Shown here: piece after piece, positions 15,692 to 24,904 of the stretch
Numbering within the stretch: position 1 is the first letter of the stretch
How the letters are laid out: the number at the start of each line of letters is the position of its first letter
From: a virus
DNA: 64,000 bases
IMG/VR virus record: IMGVR_UViG_3300010399_000036
Coordinates: 1-64,000 of that record
Reading direction: 5' to 3' (one strand)
Position numbers and translations under genes: made by a program
The notes under the pieces: model-generated
What the model saw: the letters and a program-made list of their open reading frames with translations, nothing else
Told to the model about the DNA's origin: nothing
The model's database searches: none

Positions 15692-17561
15692 AACCGACAC
15701 TGGAACCTATTTACCCAGCGCAGCACCTTCCCCTTTACCACCAGCCGGCAATTCATTCATAGATGGACTCTCAGGAATCAAGCTAACCCGTCTTACGGAT
15801 GAAAAGGACGGCCCTGGATTCGGCACTACCTATTCAATTTGGCCGGCCGCCAATCGTGATTGCACGAGGTTGTATGTCTTCGGTTCAGCTTCGAATAGCT
15901 ACTGGACCGTAGGGTTCGATCCTACAACCGGATCTCGAGTAGGCGCATTAAAGCCTGTCTCTCCGATACCTGCGCGAATGTATTCAAACTATGAATCCGC
16001 GTTGTGGTCAGGAATTGATCCGGATAAGCTCTTTGTGATAGCCGACGCGAAGCTTTACGCTTATCACCCGTCAACAGATCAATCCACTTTAGTTGTAGAT
16101 CTCACCGCGCGCTTAGGCGCTGATTATTCTTTCCGTCAATCACATAAGAGCAGAGACGACAAAAGGTTTGCTGGTTCTGGTCCTCAAGGTTTTGTTGTTT
16201 ACGATGTGGAGCTCGACAAGATCATGCTCGACGTGCGCACCACCGACATGAACGGCATCGCATTCGATCGAAGCGGCAAGTGGCTCTTGTACGTTCCTGA
16301 TGATGACAATACGGAATACATCTATAACGTCGAGACGGGTACAAGAGAGCAGATTCACTCCGATGTTACAACCGGGCTTCCAGACTTCACCATCGGGCAC
16401 TGTGACGTGGGAACGGACTTTATTGCAGGGAATGATCGCTGGCGTGGCGGAATCTCAGGGCGCCGAATGTCGGCGCCGCACGCGGTAGAAATCCCTTTTA
16501 CTTACTCGCCATCGTGGATCAACCATCACTTATCAATGACTGCGGATGATGAAAGATGGGCCTTGCTCTCCACTTACGGGGATATTGTTGGACCTGCCGA
16601 TCCGAACAGGTTTAAGAACGAATGCTTTATTGTTGGTGTACAGGGGGATGCGGTCGGCAAGATCAAGCGTCTCTTCCATCATCGCGCCAGCTTTAATAAT
16701 CCAGACTTCGCAAAACGCTATTGGGGCACACCAAAGGCAAATGTAAGCAGAGATGGAAGGTTCGTATTCTTCACTTCCGATATGGGCACAGGCCGAAATG
16801 ATTTATGGGTAGCTCAAATATCCGGGGATGTCTCAGCGCCACCACCGCCAGTGCCGGAGCCAGCGCCTGCTCCGAGTCCAACGCCTACGCCAAGCCCGAC
16901 ACCTACTCCTGCTCCAGCCCCGTCTCCATCTCCTCTCCCAACTGCGGCTGTTACTTCTCCGTTTGATGGTGCAACACTGTCTGGGACTGTGACAGTGACC
17001 GCGATCGCCAACAATGCCGTTACGGCCTATTTAATCGTTGATGATCAAGTGATTGCACAAGACTCAGAGGCTCCCTACAGCTACAGTCTCGACACACGGA
17101 AGCTAAACGAAGGTGAGCACGTTCTGTACGTGCGCGCGTGGGACGCGGCGGGTAACGCAGGAGATTCAGCAAAGGTGAAGTTCACGGTGAAGAACGTTGC
17201 GCCTGCACCAACACCGACCCCTGAGCCAGTGCCAACACCCACGCCTACTCCCACTCCAACCCCAACTCCGACTCCAACACCTGTGCCGCCTGCTCCATGT
17301 GCAATGACGATCAATGCGCCAACGATTCCAGCATGGGGCACGGGCAAGTTGGTGGTTACGCTTACTGGATTGACTGGGCCGGGAGTGGTGAAAGTTGTTT
17401 CCAACTCAGGCCAAATTACTGTTAGCCCTGCGTCTAAGTCAGTGAGCCCTGGTGCTACAAGCGTAATTGCAGAGTTTCAGTTGCAGGCAAAGAAGAAGTC
17501 AGGAAGCATTACTGTGAGTGGACCATGTGGGGTGCAAACTGTGCCGGTGAATGTGCGGTGA
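15681..17561 (+). CDS. Beta-propeller plus Ig-like protein with Pro-Thr linkers
   Basis: 626 residues. Residues about 30-380 form a WD40/TolB-like beta-propeller (repeated blades such as GKWLLYVPDDDNTEYIYNVE and DGRFVFFTSDMGTGRNDLWV). A first Pro/Thr/Ser linker (about 390-420) leads to an Ig-like domain (VTSPFDGATLSGTVTVTA ... LYVRAWDAAGNAGDSAKV), a second PTPT linker (about 507-537), and a C-terminal beta-sandwich with two Cys. No signal peptide. Likely a virion-attached or surface-binding protein; the propeller could recognise carbohydrate. Confidence 0.7.
   Translation: MEIKTDTGTYLPSAAPSPLPPAGNSFIDGLSGIKLTRLTDEKDGPGFGTTYSIWPAANRDCTRLYVFGSASNSYWTVGFDPTTGSRVGALKPVSPIPARMYSNYESALWSGIDPDKLFVIADAKLYAYHPSTDQSTLVVDLTARLGADYSFRQSHKSRDDKRFAGSGPQGFVVYDVELDKIMLDVRTTDMNGIAFDRSGKWLLYVPDDDNTEYIYNVETGTREQIHSDVTTGLPDFTIGHCDVGTDFIAGNDRWRGGISGRRMSAPHAVEIPFTYSPSWINHHLSMTADDERWALLSTYGDIVGPADPNRFKNECFIVGVQGDAVGKIKRLFHHRASFNNPDFAKRYWGTPKANVSRDGRFVFFTSDMGTGRNDLWVAQISGDVSAPPPPVPEPAPAPSPTPTPSPTPTPAPAPSPSPLPTAAVTSPFDGATLSGTVTVTAIANNAVTAYLIVDDQVIAQDSEAPYSYSLDTRKLNEGEHVLYVRAWDAAGNAGDSAKVKFTVKNVAPAPTPTPEPVPTPTPTPTPTPTPTPTPVPPAPCAMTINAPTIPAWGTGKLVVTLTGLTGPGVVKVVSNSGQITVSPASKSVSPGATSVIAEFQLQAKKKSGSITVSGPCGVQTVPVNVR
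16846..16938 (+). repeat. Pro-Thr/Ser-Ala linker coding repeat
   Basis: Degenerate hexamer-type repeat (CCAACG/CCTACG/CCGACA variants) encoding alternating Pro with Thr, Ala or Ser between the propeller and the Ig-like domain. It is in frame throughout, so it is a protein linker, not a DNA array. Confidence 0.75.
17206..17295 (+). repeat. Second Pro-Thr linker coding repeat
   Basis: A more regular PTPTPT-coding run (CCNACN units) between the Ig-like domain and the C-terminal domain of the same protein. Such tracts can change length by slippage. Confidence 0.75.
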
Positions 17562-17638
17562 GGACCGTTCGCAAATAAAGAAGACTTCTATGGCAGGATA
17601 TTAGACAAGCATCGTGAACAGGGCAACGGAGGAAGGCT

Positions 17639-17914
17639 ATGAAAATTGTTCCAAATCAAAGATTCATACATGACAAACAGGCATACGAACAGGGTCAGGA
17701 GTACGACGTGTCCGACGAGTTAGGCCAATACTTCGATAATGTGGGATGGGTTGGTGACGATGAGGAAAAGGCGCACCGAAACCACAATATGAGGGCTGTT
17801 GACCTTGGGTTGCCGGTCACTGAGCCTGACGAAGCGGAAGTGGTGGTGTCGGAATTGGAAAAAGCCATCAGAAACATTAGATCGCGCAAAGAAACGGGAG
17901 TAAAGCTTGGCTAA
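17639..17914 (+). CDS. Small phage protein of a recurrent tail-region family
   Basis: 91 residues, CGGAGGAAGGC before the ATG. The N-terminal half reads KIVPNQRFIHDKQAYEQGQEY...GQYFDNVGWV, a pattern (F-x-H-x4-Y-x-x-G-x-x-Y) seen in many short siphovirus proteins near structural genes. The C-terminal half is charged and helical. Function unknown. Confidence 0.65.
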   Translation: MKIVPNQRFIHDKQAYEQGQEYDVSDELGQYFDNVGWVGDDEEKAHRNHNMRAVDLGLPVTEPDEAEVVVSELEKAIRNIRSRKETGVKLG

Positions 17915-17959
17915 CATTGTTCTGACTAATCGACGCTGGAATAATCGGGAGGTGTAATT

Positions 17960-18328
17960 TTGGCGAAAATCGTACATGATGATGTCTTAGATGGCGCGTG
18001 GGATGTGCTGGACCAAGCGGACTTGATGACCGTTTGCGCCGGGCAGCCAACCACACGCACGGAGGCGGTGACGACTTTTAAGCTTGCAGACACCGCTATG
18101 ACGCCAAACACGGACTATACCAAAGCAAACGGGACTACCTCGGGGCGTAAGGTGACAACGGCGGCAAAGAGCGCTGTACCTGTTGACACGTCAGGCACGG
18201 CTGATCACGTTGCTTGGGTTGACGCTACCCGGTTGCTCTATGTGACGACTTGTACTTCACAAGTACTCACGGCGGGAAATAACGTGAACATTCCGGCCGT
18301 CTCGATGGAAATAGCAGATCCGACCTAA
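17960..18328 (+). CDS. Phage structural-type protein
   Basis: 122 residues from TTG at 17960, preceded by CGGGAGGTGTAAT. The body (DVLDGAWDVLDQADLMTVCAGQPT ... GTTSGRKVTTAAK ... LLYVTTCTSQVLTAGNNVNIPA) belongs to a recognisable family of virion-region proteins whose C-terminus ends in ADPT. Probably a small tail or capsid-associated protein just upstream of the adhesin genes. Confidence 0.65.
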   Translation: MAKIVHDDVLDGAWDVLDQADLMTVCAGQPTTRTEAVTTFKLADTAMTPNTDYTKANGTTSGRKVTTAAKSAVPVDTSGTADHVAWVDATRLLYVTTCTSQVLTAGNNVNIPAVSMEIADPT

Positions 18329-18368
18329 AAAGCGGCTGCCGAGAGTGCGATAATCACAACCTCGAATT

Positions 18369-18395
18369 AAGGCTCGGCGCACAGTCGAGCCTTTT
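18369..18395 (+). terminator. Intrinsic terminator-like hairpin
   Basis: AAGGCTCG (18369-18376), 9-nt loop, CGAGCCTT (18386-18393), continuing into a short T run. The 8-bp stem is perfect. It ends 11 nt before the ATG of the large adhesin gene, so it may limit read-through into that gene. Confidence 0.65.
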
Positions 18396-18406
18396 GTGTA
18401 CACATC

Positions 18407-21346
18407 ATGGCAGTCTCATTTCGTGTTACAGGTACATGGGCAGAGCTAATCGCCGATGGCTCTGTTGCGATTCCCGCGACTCCACAAGCAGGCGATCGGA
18501 TGTACCTGTTTGCGCGCTGGAAAGATTTCTCGATTACTGCGCAAGTTACCTCACCAGCAGGCTGGACTGAATTAGTAGAGTTTGCTGACGGCTCAACCAG
18601 TTCTGGCAATGGGACGGGCTCTGTGAAAGTTGCTTGTTGGTATCGAGACTGGCAATCCGGAGACACAGACCCGACCATCGACTTTTCTGCAAGCCCAACT
18701 ACAGCAAGCGCCGTAATCATGGTAATGGCGAAAGCTGCGTCTGATTCGTGGCTAACTCCTGTCGCCGTTACTGCGGCAATGACGAATTGGACCACCTCTT
18801 CACAAACTGTTTCAGCAAGTTCTACGGCTAACGTTCTTGGCGGCGGAGTCGTCATGGGGCTGATCGGCATCCGTGATGACACTGCGACGATGACGCGGCC
18901 CACTAACGGGATTGACGATTCAGCCGGGGCTATTACATGGAATGGAAACTATGTCGAATCTCCTGCAACACATCACTCGACTACTACGGGTGATGATGGC
19001 GCGGCAGACCTCGGTTATCGGTTGGTAAGCGCGGGAGCAACCGCAACCCTACGCATGACAGGAACGATCTCCGCGGCAGAAACAGGAGCAGCGTTGTGGG
19101 TAGTTCAGGGTGTGGAAGCGAATCTCACTGTTCAGAATTCCAGTCACGCACATGCCGCAGCCAATGTCTCACTGACTCAGGTTCATTCGCTTGTGGTTGC
19201 TAATGCTAGTCATGCGCAGGCTGTCGGCAACATAACTCTCACGCAGGTCCATGGCATTGTTGTGCAAAACGCTTCTCACGCACATACCGCAGGCAGTCCC
19301 ACGTTGACAGAGGTTTCTAATCTGACAGTTCAAAACAGTAGTCATGCTCACTCTGTTGAATCACTCACGCTTACTCAAGTTCATGCCCTGACAGTAGCGA
19401 ACGCGACACATTCACACATAGCGCAAAGTCCGAATGCGCGTACATTCCAAATCACCTGGCTCGACCCCGGTGGTGATGCGGTACAAGCAACAGGGTACTT
19501 CAACAATGTGATTACCGGGGCGGTGAGCTACGACGCCACGCACCAAGTTGCTGGAGTTGGTTCGTGGAAGTTTGACTCCGACACTGGGGCAGCGGCTTAT
19601 GTCGAAGTGCTGGGAGTGCTGGACGCTAACCGTCGCATTAGCTTCTACTGGCGCTATGACTCGGTGCCGGATCATACGGAGACGAAGACGGAGTTTGCGG
19701 ACACTAGCACCGTACAGGACTATTCGGGTGGTGGGTTTAGTCTCCCCGGCGGTAGTAATAGCTGGAATGTTGATAACGGGGTGTATCACACTGCAACCCC
19801 AGCGAAGAACTCCGGTCAGGGAAATATTTGTACGTTTGCTGCTCTTGATGGCGGTGTCCCACTCTCCGCCGTCATCGACTCGGTAAAGATCATCTATGAG
19901 CGCAAGTTCGATGTGAACACCTCTATCGGCATCTCGCGTGTAAAGACGCGCATTGATGGCGTGGAAGGCCCGAACTATGACAACACCGACATGCCGCTGG
20001 TGGATACAGTCGTCACCGTTGACATCACCGCTGAACGGGCGTGGACGCCGCCAGACTTTGCCGCTGACGTGTTTGAAGTGATCGCCGAAGCTCGCCGTGG
20101 TGACACTGACACCGCCCACACACAAAGTTGGGACTACGTGAAAGTGGAGGTTGTGTATCACTTGCCAGTGGGAATCATCACAGCAAATGATGGTCTAAGC
20201 GGCGACGAAGGGTGGCGTATTGCAGTCACTCCAAAGGGCGATGGCGTAGTGTTGAGACTTGTCGAAGGTGACTTTAACGCTGGACAGGGAGCGGGCTATG
20301 ACGGAATTACTGAACTACTTGCAAATACACCTTATAGAATCGGCATCGGCTATGTAGTCCACGGTGCTGATGACCTAGAAGTAAAGCTATACATCAACAG
20401 TGTTGAGGAACTCTCAATTGAGGGGGCTGCTACTGCTAGTAGTGACGGCACTCAGTTAACAGCTCTCCGCTACGGCTGGCTCGGCAACCCCGGTGCCGAC
20501 CACCTCACATGGTTCACCCACCTGTACGTTGACGACGGCGACGACCTCACTGACCCCGGCAACAAGCTGACCACGGCTAAACTTCCTGCCTCTGTCAACC
20601 AGAACAACTGGACCACGACAGGTGGGACTGGCGCGGTGGATGAGCGCCCGCTGAGTGAGACGAACTACAAGCGGCACTCAACCGCCATTGGCACCGTGCG
20701 TCAGACCTACACGCTACAGGATGCCGCTACTGGGGATGTGGACATCAGTGGCGAGACGATTGTCGGCTACATGGCATGGGCATGGGTTGAGGCTGACATC
20801 GGAGCGGACAGCGGCTACGTCTACTTAGTTGTTAACGGGGAGGACTATGGTAACGAACTTCTGGACAGTCAGTTTGACGAGGTAGTTTCACTGGTCCGTC
20901 GCGCTGTCACAACAACCGCGTATCCATCCGATGCCGACGGTATTGGGGCGGCCTTGATCGACGTGGAAGATTTCACTGTTGTCATCCTCTACGAATGCGG
21001 CATCGTCGTCTGCTACGAAGGCCCTGACACTGACGACCCGCTGTTCCCGTTGCAACTGCTTGCCTCATCGGCCAGCACCAGCGACGATATGGGTGGAACG
21101 CCCCCTGCTGAATACGAGTTGAAGAACACAGTGCTGCCAGCCGCTGGCGCGGTGATGACGACGACGATTAGTTCCCGGACCGCTGAAGGTGAGGTGCCGC
21201 AACAGCAGGCTATCATCGAGACGCAGGGCGGTGACGAGACAGGGATAGTTGTCATCAGTCCCGGCGTGGAGGTAAGCGTAGACATCGACGTATCCGGCAC
21301 CAACACCAGTGTGGAGTTGCGACGAGTGGACCAGACGGTAATCTAG
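18407..21346 (+). CDS. Large tail-fibre/adhesin-like protein with HxH repeats
   Basis: 979 residues. Residues about 1-235 form a strand-rich head domain; about 240-342 contain five 22-residue repeats (LTVQNSSHAHSVESLTLTQVH type). The rest (about 345-979) looks like several beta-sandwich domains with lectin-like segments (SYDATHQVAGVGSWKFDSDTGAAAYVE). There is no ribosome site; a terminator-like hairpin sits immediately upstream. The same repeats occur in the neighbour at 21640. Likely part of the virion's receptor-binding apparatus; the target is unknown. Confidence 0.75.
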   Translation: MAVSFRVTGTWAELIADGSVAIPATPQAGDRMYLFARWKDFSITAQVTSPAGWTELVEFADGSTSSGNGTGSVKVACWYRDWQSGDTDPTIDFSASPTTASAVIMVMAKAASDSWLTPVAVTAAMTNWTTSSQTVSASSTANVLGGGVVMGLIGIRDDTATMTRPTNGIDDSAGAITWNGNYVESPATHHSTTTGDDGAADLGYRLVSAGATATLRMTGTISAAETGAALWVVQGVEANLTVQNSSHAHAAANVSLTQVHSLVVANASHAQAVGNITLTQVHGIVVQNASHAHTAGSPTLTEVSNLTVQNSSHAHSVESLTLTQVHALTVANATHSHIAQSPNARTFQITWLDPGGDAVQATGYFNNVITGAVSYDATHQVAGVGSWKFDSDTGAAAYVEVLGVLDANRRISFYWRYDSVPDHTETKTEFADTSTVQDYSGGGFSLPGGSNSWNVDNGVYHTATPAKNSGQGNICTFAALDGGVPLSAVIDSVKIIYERKFDVNTSIGISRVKTRIDGVEGPNYDNTDMPLVDTVVTVDITAERAWTPPDFAADVFEVIAEARRGDTDTAHTQSWDYVKVEVVYHLPVGIITANDGLSGDEGWRIAVTPKGDGVVLRLVEGDFNAGQGAGYDGITELLANTPYRIGIGYVVHGADDLEVKLYINSVEELSIEGAATASSDGTQLTALRYGWLGNPGADHLTWFTHLYVDDGDDLTDPGNKLTTAKLPASVNQNNWTTTGGTGAVDERPLSETNYKRHSTAIGTVRQTYTLQDAATGDVDISGETIVGYMAWAWVEADIGADSGYVYLVVNGEDYGNELLDSQFDEVVSLVRRAVTTTAYPSDADGIGAALIDVEDFTVVILYECGIVVCYEGPDTDDPLFPLQLLASSASTSDDMGGTPPAEYELKNTVLPAAGAVMTTTISSRTAEGEVPQQQAIIETQGGDETGIVVISPGVEVSVDIDVSGTNTSVELRRVDQTVI
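19124..19434 (+). repeat. Five 66-bp units coding HxH repeats
   Basis: In-frame 22-codon units with consensus L-x-V-x-N-x-S-H-A-H-x-A-x-S-x-x-L-T-Q-V-H. Units have diverged at DNA level, so this is an old protein repeat rather than recent DNA amplification. Confidence 0.8.
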
Positions 21347-21356
21347 GAGAGTAACG

Positions 21357-21632
21357 ATGAGTACTTGGGAACAACGCATGGGCGGTAAAGTGAAGCAGAG
21401 GAAGCGTCAACGCGATAGGGCAAAGCGGTATCGATACGCCTTTGGGCTAGCCCGAATCTACGAACTCGGACCACCACCCCTACCGCCTGAATGTCCACCT
21501 TGTTGCTGGGGTTATCAGTGGTATCAGAATCACTGGGTACTGTTTACCACCTGCGGCTACGACTGGACTGATGACTATTGCTCTCACGAGCATCACCGGA
21601 GTGACTTGCCGCCTTTAGCAATGACGGCTTAG
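21357..21632 (+). CDS. Small aromatic Cys/His-rich protein
   Basis: 91 residues between the two HxH-repeat genes, with TAGGAGAG before the ATG. Basic N-terminus, a PPPLPPECPPCC segment, then a Trp/Tyr-rich region (WGYQWYQNHWVLF) and Cys/His near the end. No family recognised. Its location suggests co-assembly with or chaperoning of the fibre proteins. Confidence 0.55.
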   Translation: MSTWEQRMGGKVKQRKRQRDRAKRYRYAFGLARIYELGPPPLPPECPPCCWGYQWYQNHWVLFTTCGYDWTDDYCSHEHHRSDLPPLAMTA

Positions 21633-21639
21633 CACGAAT

Positions 21640-24450
21640 GTGGCAAACCCAACCGTCTTCAACGCCATAGCAACCAACCCCGGCGGTACGGGTTCCACTA
21701 TCACTGTCACGCTCTCCACCCACGCGGTCGGCGACCTGCTCATCATCTATGTCGCCAACACCGGCAACGTGCTGTGGACTGGCAACCCCACCGGCTGGTC
21801 CCGCATCGACCAGCGCACTGTCGGCACCTCCACCAACGGCATCGTCGGCACCTGGCTGTGGCGTAAGGTGGTGTCAGGCGACACTCTGCCACTCACCAAC
21901 CCACAGTGCACCCTCGGTGCCACCGTCACGCGCCTCGCTACTTGTCGCACCATTCGCGGCGCAGACCTCGAATCACCGTTCGTCACCCCCAACTACGGCC
22001 AGCGCGGCTTCAGCACCGGGACATCGAACCCTGCTCGTCCACCGACGGTGGTTACTTCAGCGCCAGAGATGCTCGCCCTGCACTGCTACGGCTCACGTGC
22101 AGCCACCAACGCGCCTGACCCGTCTGGCTACACCGCAGACGCAGAGGCGATAGCCAGCGGAACATTAGTAATTAACGCCGCCAGTCAGGTAATCGCCGAC
22201 CAGAACACCAGTCTCAGTAATCAGGATGCGTCACCCACCAGCGGCGCACGCTGGGCCTCAGGCATCATCTGCATTCCAAGCAAGGATTACCCCTACTCTC
22301 GTGCCGGGTCACAAGGCAGCCAGCTCAACGGCACCAGCGTGAACGTCACCTTGCCCACTGGAACCACCAGCAGCGATGTCAACGGCAATAAAGACTTGAT
22401 TATCGCCACAGTCGAGGCAGTCGGTACAGCCCCGTCACCCAACAGCCCCGGCGACTGGACTGAAGTTGGCGGCGCGTGGTCAGGAACCACCTCCGGCGGT
22501 GCAACCACCATCCGCAAATACTGGGCACTGTACGATGGCTCAATAGACGCTCGGTTCAACCGCACTGGGTCAGGGGAAATCAGCGCCTGCCTCACGACCT
22601 ACTACAACTGCCATCAGACTGCGCCGGTGGGATTGTCTGACGCCGATGCTCGCGCTTCATCAACCACTTCGACCTGGGACGCGGTATCACGGAGTTTTAC
22701 GCACAGTCTTGTGCAAGCCACTTGTGTTGCCGATGCTGTCCCAACCTTCACTGCCCCTGCTGGATGGACCGAGCGCATGGATGGATTAGGCATTGCCTGC
22801 GCTGATCAAACCTTCAACGCCACGGGTTCCACGGCGAGCGCGTCGTTCACGCTCTCGACTGCCAGTCCGACGCTGGTGGGTCTGGTGGAGATTAAGAGTC
22901 CAACCGGGGTTGGGTCGATCGATCTGATAATACAGAACGCGGCGCACTCACACACGGCTGCTAATGCAGTGCTCACCCAAGTCCATGCTTTAGTAATCGC
23001 TAACGCTGCTCACAGTCACTCAGCGGGGAATATCGCCTTAACTCAAGTTCACGAGCTCGCGGTTCAGAATAGTCTCCACTCGCACTCAGCAACCAGCCCA
23101 GTAGTCACACAAGTCCACGCACTTACGGTTCAAGGCGGCCCACATGCTCACACCGCTGAAAGTCCAACACTGACTCAAATCCATGTGTTGAGCGTGGCGA
23201 GCGGTGTTCATTCGCACTCCAGTGAGAATGCGGTGCTGGTGCAGGCTCATCAATTGACAGTGAGTAGCGCGACTCACGATCACACCGCTGAGAGCATCGC
23301 GCTTACGCAGACTTACAACTTAACTATCGCATCGGGAACTCATGCACACTCCAGCGAGAACGTAAGCATAGTCATTGTGTTGGGTGTAGACGCAGCGACT
23401 CACGGCCATCTTGCGCAGAATGTTGACCTAACGCAGGTCCACGAACTTGTCGTCGCAAACGGTGCCCATGCGCATATCGCCGAATCGCCTGCCTTAACAC
23501 AAACCCACGCGATACAGGTTGACGATACAAGTCATGCCCATGTGGCAGATTCCACGACCCTGACCCAGGTTCATATCCTGACGGTTGCGGACGCGGTTAA
23601 CGGTCACACGGCAGCCAGTTTAAGCCTTATCCAGGTCCACGAGCTCGCCGTCGCCGACAGTGCGCACAGTCACGCAGCCCAGTCGGTCGCGCTCGTTCAG
23701 GAACACGCGCTGCAACCTGCCGACGCGAGCCACGCGCAGACTGCGGACTCGCCAACACTCACACAGGTTCACGCCCTGTCAGTTGCCGATGCTACTCACG
23801 GACACTCTGCTGCGTCTCCATCTCTAACCCAGTCCCACGAACTGGTTGTCGCTTCGACTTTGCATGGACATAGCGCAGAGAATGCCGACGTGAATCAGGC
23901 TGCCGTTTTGGTTCTCCAGAATGCGACCCATGAGCATTCGGCTGAAACGGTAGGGTTAACACAGGCGCATCTGATCGCCATTGATGACGGAGCCCACGCC
24001 CACACAGCCGAACACCAGGTGCTCACTCAGATCCATAACCTTACGATACATAACAGTGCTCACGAGCATTTAACTTCGAGTGTTGTTCTTAGTGCTGCGA
24101 CTGACCTGATAGTAAGCGACGGTGCGCATAGTCATACGGCGGACGGTTTGTCGTTGACACAAACTCAGAACCTAAGCCTCCAATCAGCGGTACACTCACA
24201 TTCGGCTGATGATCTTGCTATTTCTCAGGCCCATGGCTTAGCTATTGAGAGCGCAAGCCACGGTCACGTAGCACAAAACGTAGTTTTAGGTTTAGCAAAC
24301 GCTCTTGTTATTTCCAATTCAGTTCATGGACACACGACAAGTGGTGTCTTATTGGTGTGGCCGATACCGATCGATATGTACGTGATACCCGAGAGTTCGC
24401 AGTTCATGACGATACCGACTTCAAGCCAGATTTTTCAGATTGATCGGTAG
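21640..24450 (+). CDS. Large tail-fibre/adhesin-like protein with about 22 HxH repeats
   Basis: 936 residues from GTG at 21640. Residues about 1-425 comprise two related beta-sandwich modules (each with GDWTEV/GWTER-type and PT-rich segments). Residues about 429-905 are some 22 tandem 22-residue units with an H-A-H, H-S-H or H-G-H core and L-T-Q-V-H end. A short tail (IPIDMYVIPESSQFMTI) closes the protein. The N-terminal half uses more C-ending codons than its neighbours, hinting at separate origin. Repeats should form an extended, possibly metal-bound, trimeric shaft. Confidence 0.75.
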   Translation: MANPTVFNAIATNPGGTGSTITVTLSTHAVGDLLIIYVANTGNVLWTGNPTGWSRIDQRTVGTSTNGIVGTWLWRKVVSGDTLPLTNPQCTLGATVTRLATCRTIRGADLESPFVTPNYGQRGFSTGTSNPARPPTVVTSAPEMLALHCYGSRAATNAPDPSGYTADAEAIASGTLVINAASQVIADQNTSLSNQDASPTSGARWASGIICIPSKDYPYSRAGSQGSQLNGTSVNVTLPTGTTSSDVNGNKDLIIATVEAVGTAPSPNSPGDWTEVGGAWSGTTSGGATTIRKYWALYDGSIDARFNRTGSGEISACLTTYYNCHQTAPVGLSDADARASSTTSTWDAVSRSFTHSLVQATCVADAVPTFTAPAGWTERMDGLGIACADQTFNATGSTASASFTLSTASPTLVGLVEIKSPTGVGSIDLIIQNAAHSHTAANAVLTQVHALVIANAAHSHSAGNIALTQVHELAVQNSLHSHSATSPVVTQVHALTVQGGPHAHTAESPTLTQIHVLSVASGVHSHSSENAVLVQAHQLTVSSATHDHTAESIALTQTYNLTIASGTHAHSSENVSIVIVLGVDAATHGHLAQNVDLTQVHELVVANGAHAHIAESPALTQTHAIQVDDTSHAHVADSTTLTQVHILTVADAVNGHTAASLSLIQVHELAVADSAHSHAAQSVALVQEHALQPADASHAQTADSPTLTQVHALSVADATHGHSAASPSLTQSHELVVASTLHGHSAENADVNQAAVLVLQNATHEHSAETVGLTQAHLIAIDDGAHAHTAEHQVLTQIHNLTIHNSAHEHLTSSVVLSAATDLIVSDGAHSHTADGLSLTQTQNLSLQSAVHSHSADDLAISQAHGLAIESASHGHVAQNVVLGLANALVISNSVHGHTTSGVLLVWPIPIDMYVIPESSQFMTIPTSSQIFQIDR
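22924..24354 (+). repeat. About 22 tandem 66-bp units coding HxH repeats
   Basis: Units are 22 codons with consensus L-x-V-x-[ND]-[AG]-x-H-x-H-[ST]-A-[ED]-[NS]-x-x-L-T-Q-V-H-x; unit 8 is 2 codons short. All keep the frame while the DNA has diverged. Confidence 0.85.
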
Positions 24451-24456
24451 ATTTAT

Positions 24457-24744
24457 ATGGCAGAAGGAACGAGAGTTGATCCCTATATTAAAGACCCGGA
24501 TTCAATACGGACTTTCGGCATAGATTGGGCGGCGTTTCTGGGTACGCTAACTTTCAACACTTCCCTATGGACGGTCACGACAGGGTCGGTGGCGATTGAC
24601 TCAAACACAACCAATACAACGTTTTCACTGGTGAAATTAAGTGGGGGCACGGTTGGTGAAAAGTGCGCACTACGAAATCGCGTAACCAGGTCAGACGGAG
24701 AGAGAGACGATCAAACCATCTACGTGAAGATAAAGGAAAAGTGA
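24457..24744 (+). CDS. Putative fibre-to-tail adaptor protein
   Basis: 95 residues. The layout DPDSIRTFGIDWAAFLG ... LWTVTTGSVAIDS ... SLVKLSGGTVGEKC ... NRVTRSDGERDDQT matches a small Ig-like family annotated in phages as fibre-tail adaptor. It directly follows the two adhesin genes, consistent with joining them to the tail. Family recall rather than a solved role, so moderate confidence. Confidence 0.65.
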   Translation: MAEGTRVDPYIKDPDSIRTFGIDWAAFLGTLTFNTSLWTVTTGSVAIDSNTTNTTFSLVKLSGGTVGEKCALRNRVTRSDGERDDQTIYVKIKEK

Positions 24745-24748
24745 GCGA

Positions 24749-24901
24749 GTGAATTGGGCTGGTTTCATACTAGGTTTTACGATTGGGAGCCTGGCAACGC
24801 TCTTAGTGGTCCGTGTAGTCGTCTTGTGGAAAGCATATATGAAGATAATGCGCGACACGATACTAAATTTAAGGAAAGCAGTGAGCGACCTTGAGAGCTA
24901 G
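24749..24901 (+). CDS. 50-residue single-span membrane protein
   Basis: GTG at 24749, TAG at 24899-24901, upstream AAGGAAAAG. One membrane helix (FILGFTIGSLATLLVVRVVVLW) followed by a basic/helical tail (KIMRDTILNLRKAVSDLES). It fits exactly between the adaptor and terminase genes. Function unknown. Confidence 0.55.
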   Translation: MNWAGFILGFTIGSLATLLVVRVVVLWKAYMKIMRDTILNLRKAVSDLES

Positions 24902-24904
24902 GAA

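Noticed and set aside
19412-20161. Leftward 249-codon ORF
   Set aside because: Antisense shadow of the 979-residue adhesin-like gene, with no supporting motif or ribosome site.
22924-24354. Tandem 66-bp repeats as a CRISPR-like or other DNA array
   Set aside because: Units are contiguous, in frame and diverged at the DNA level with conserved residues. There are no spacers and no cas genes.
18407-24450. Diversity-generating retroelement acting on the repeat adhesins
   Set aside because: No reverse transcriptase and no template/variable repeat pair with A-specific differences is visible in the window.
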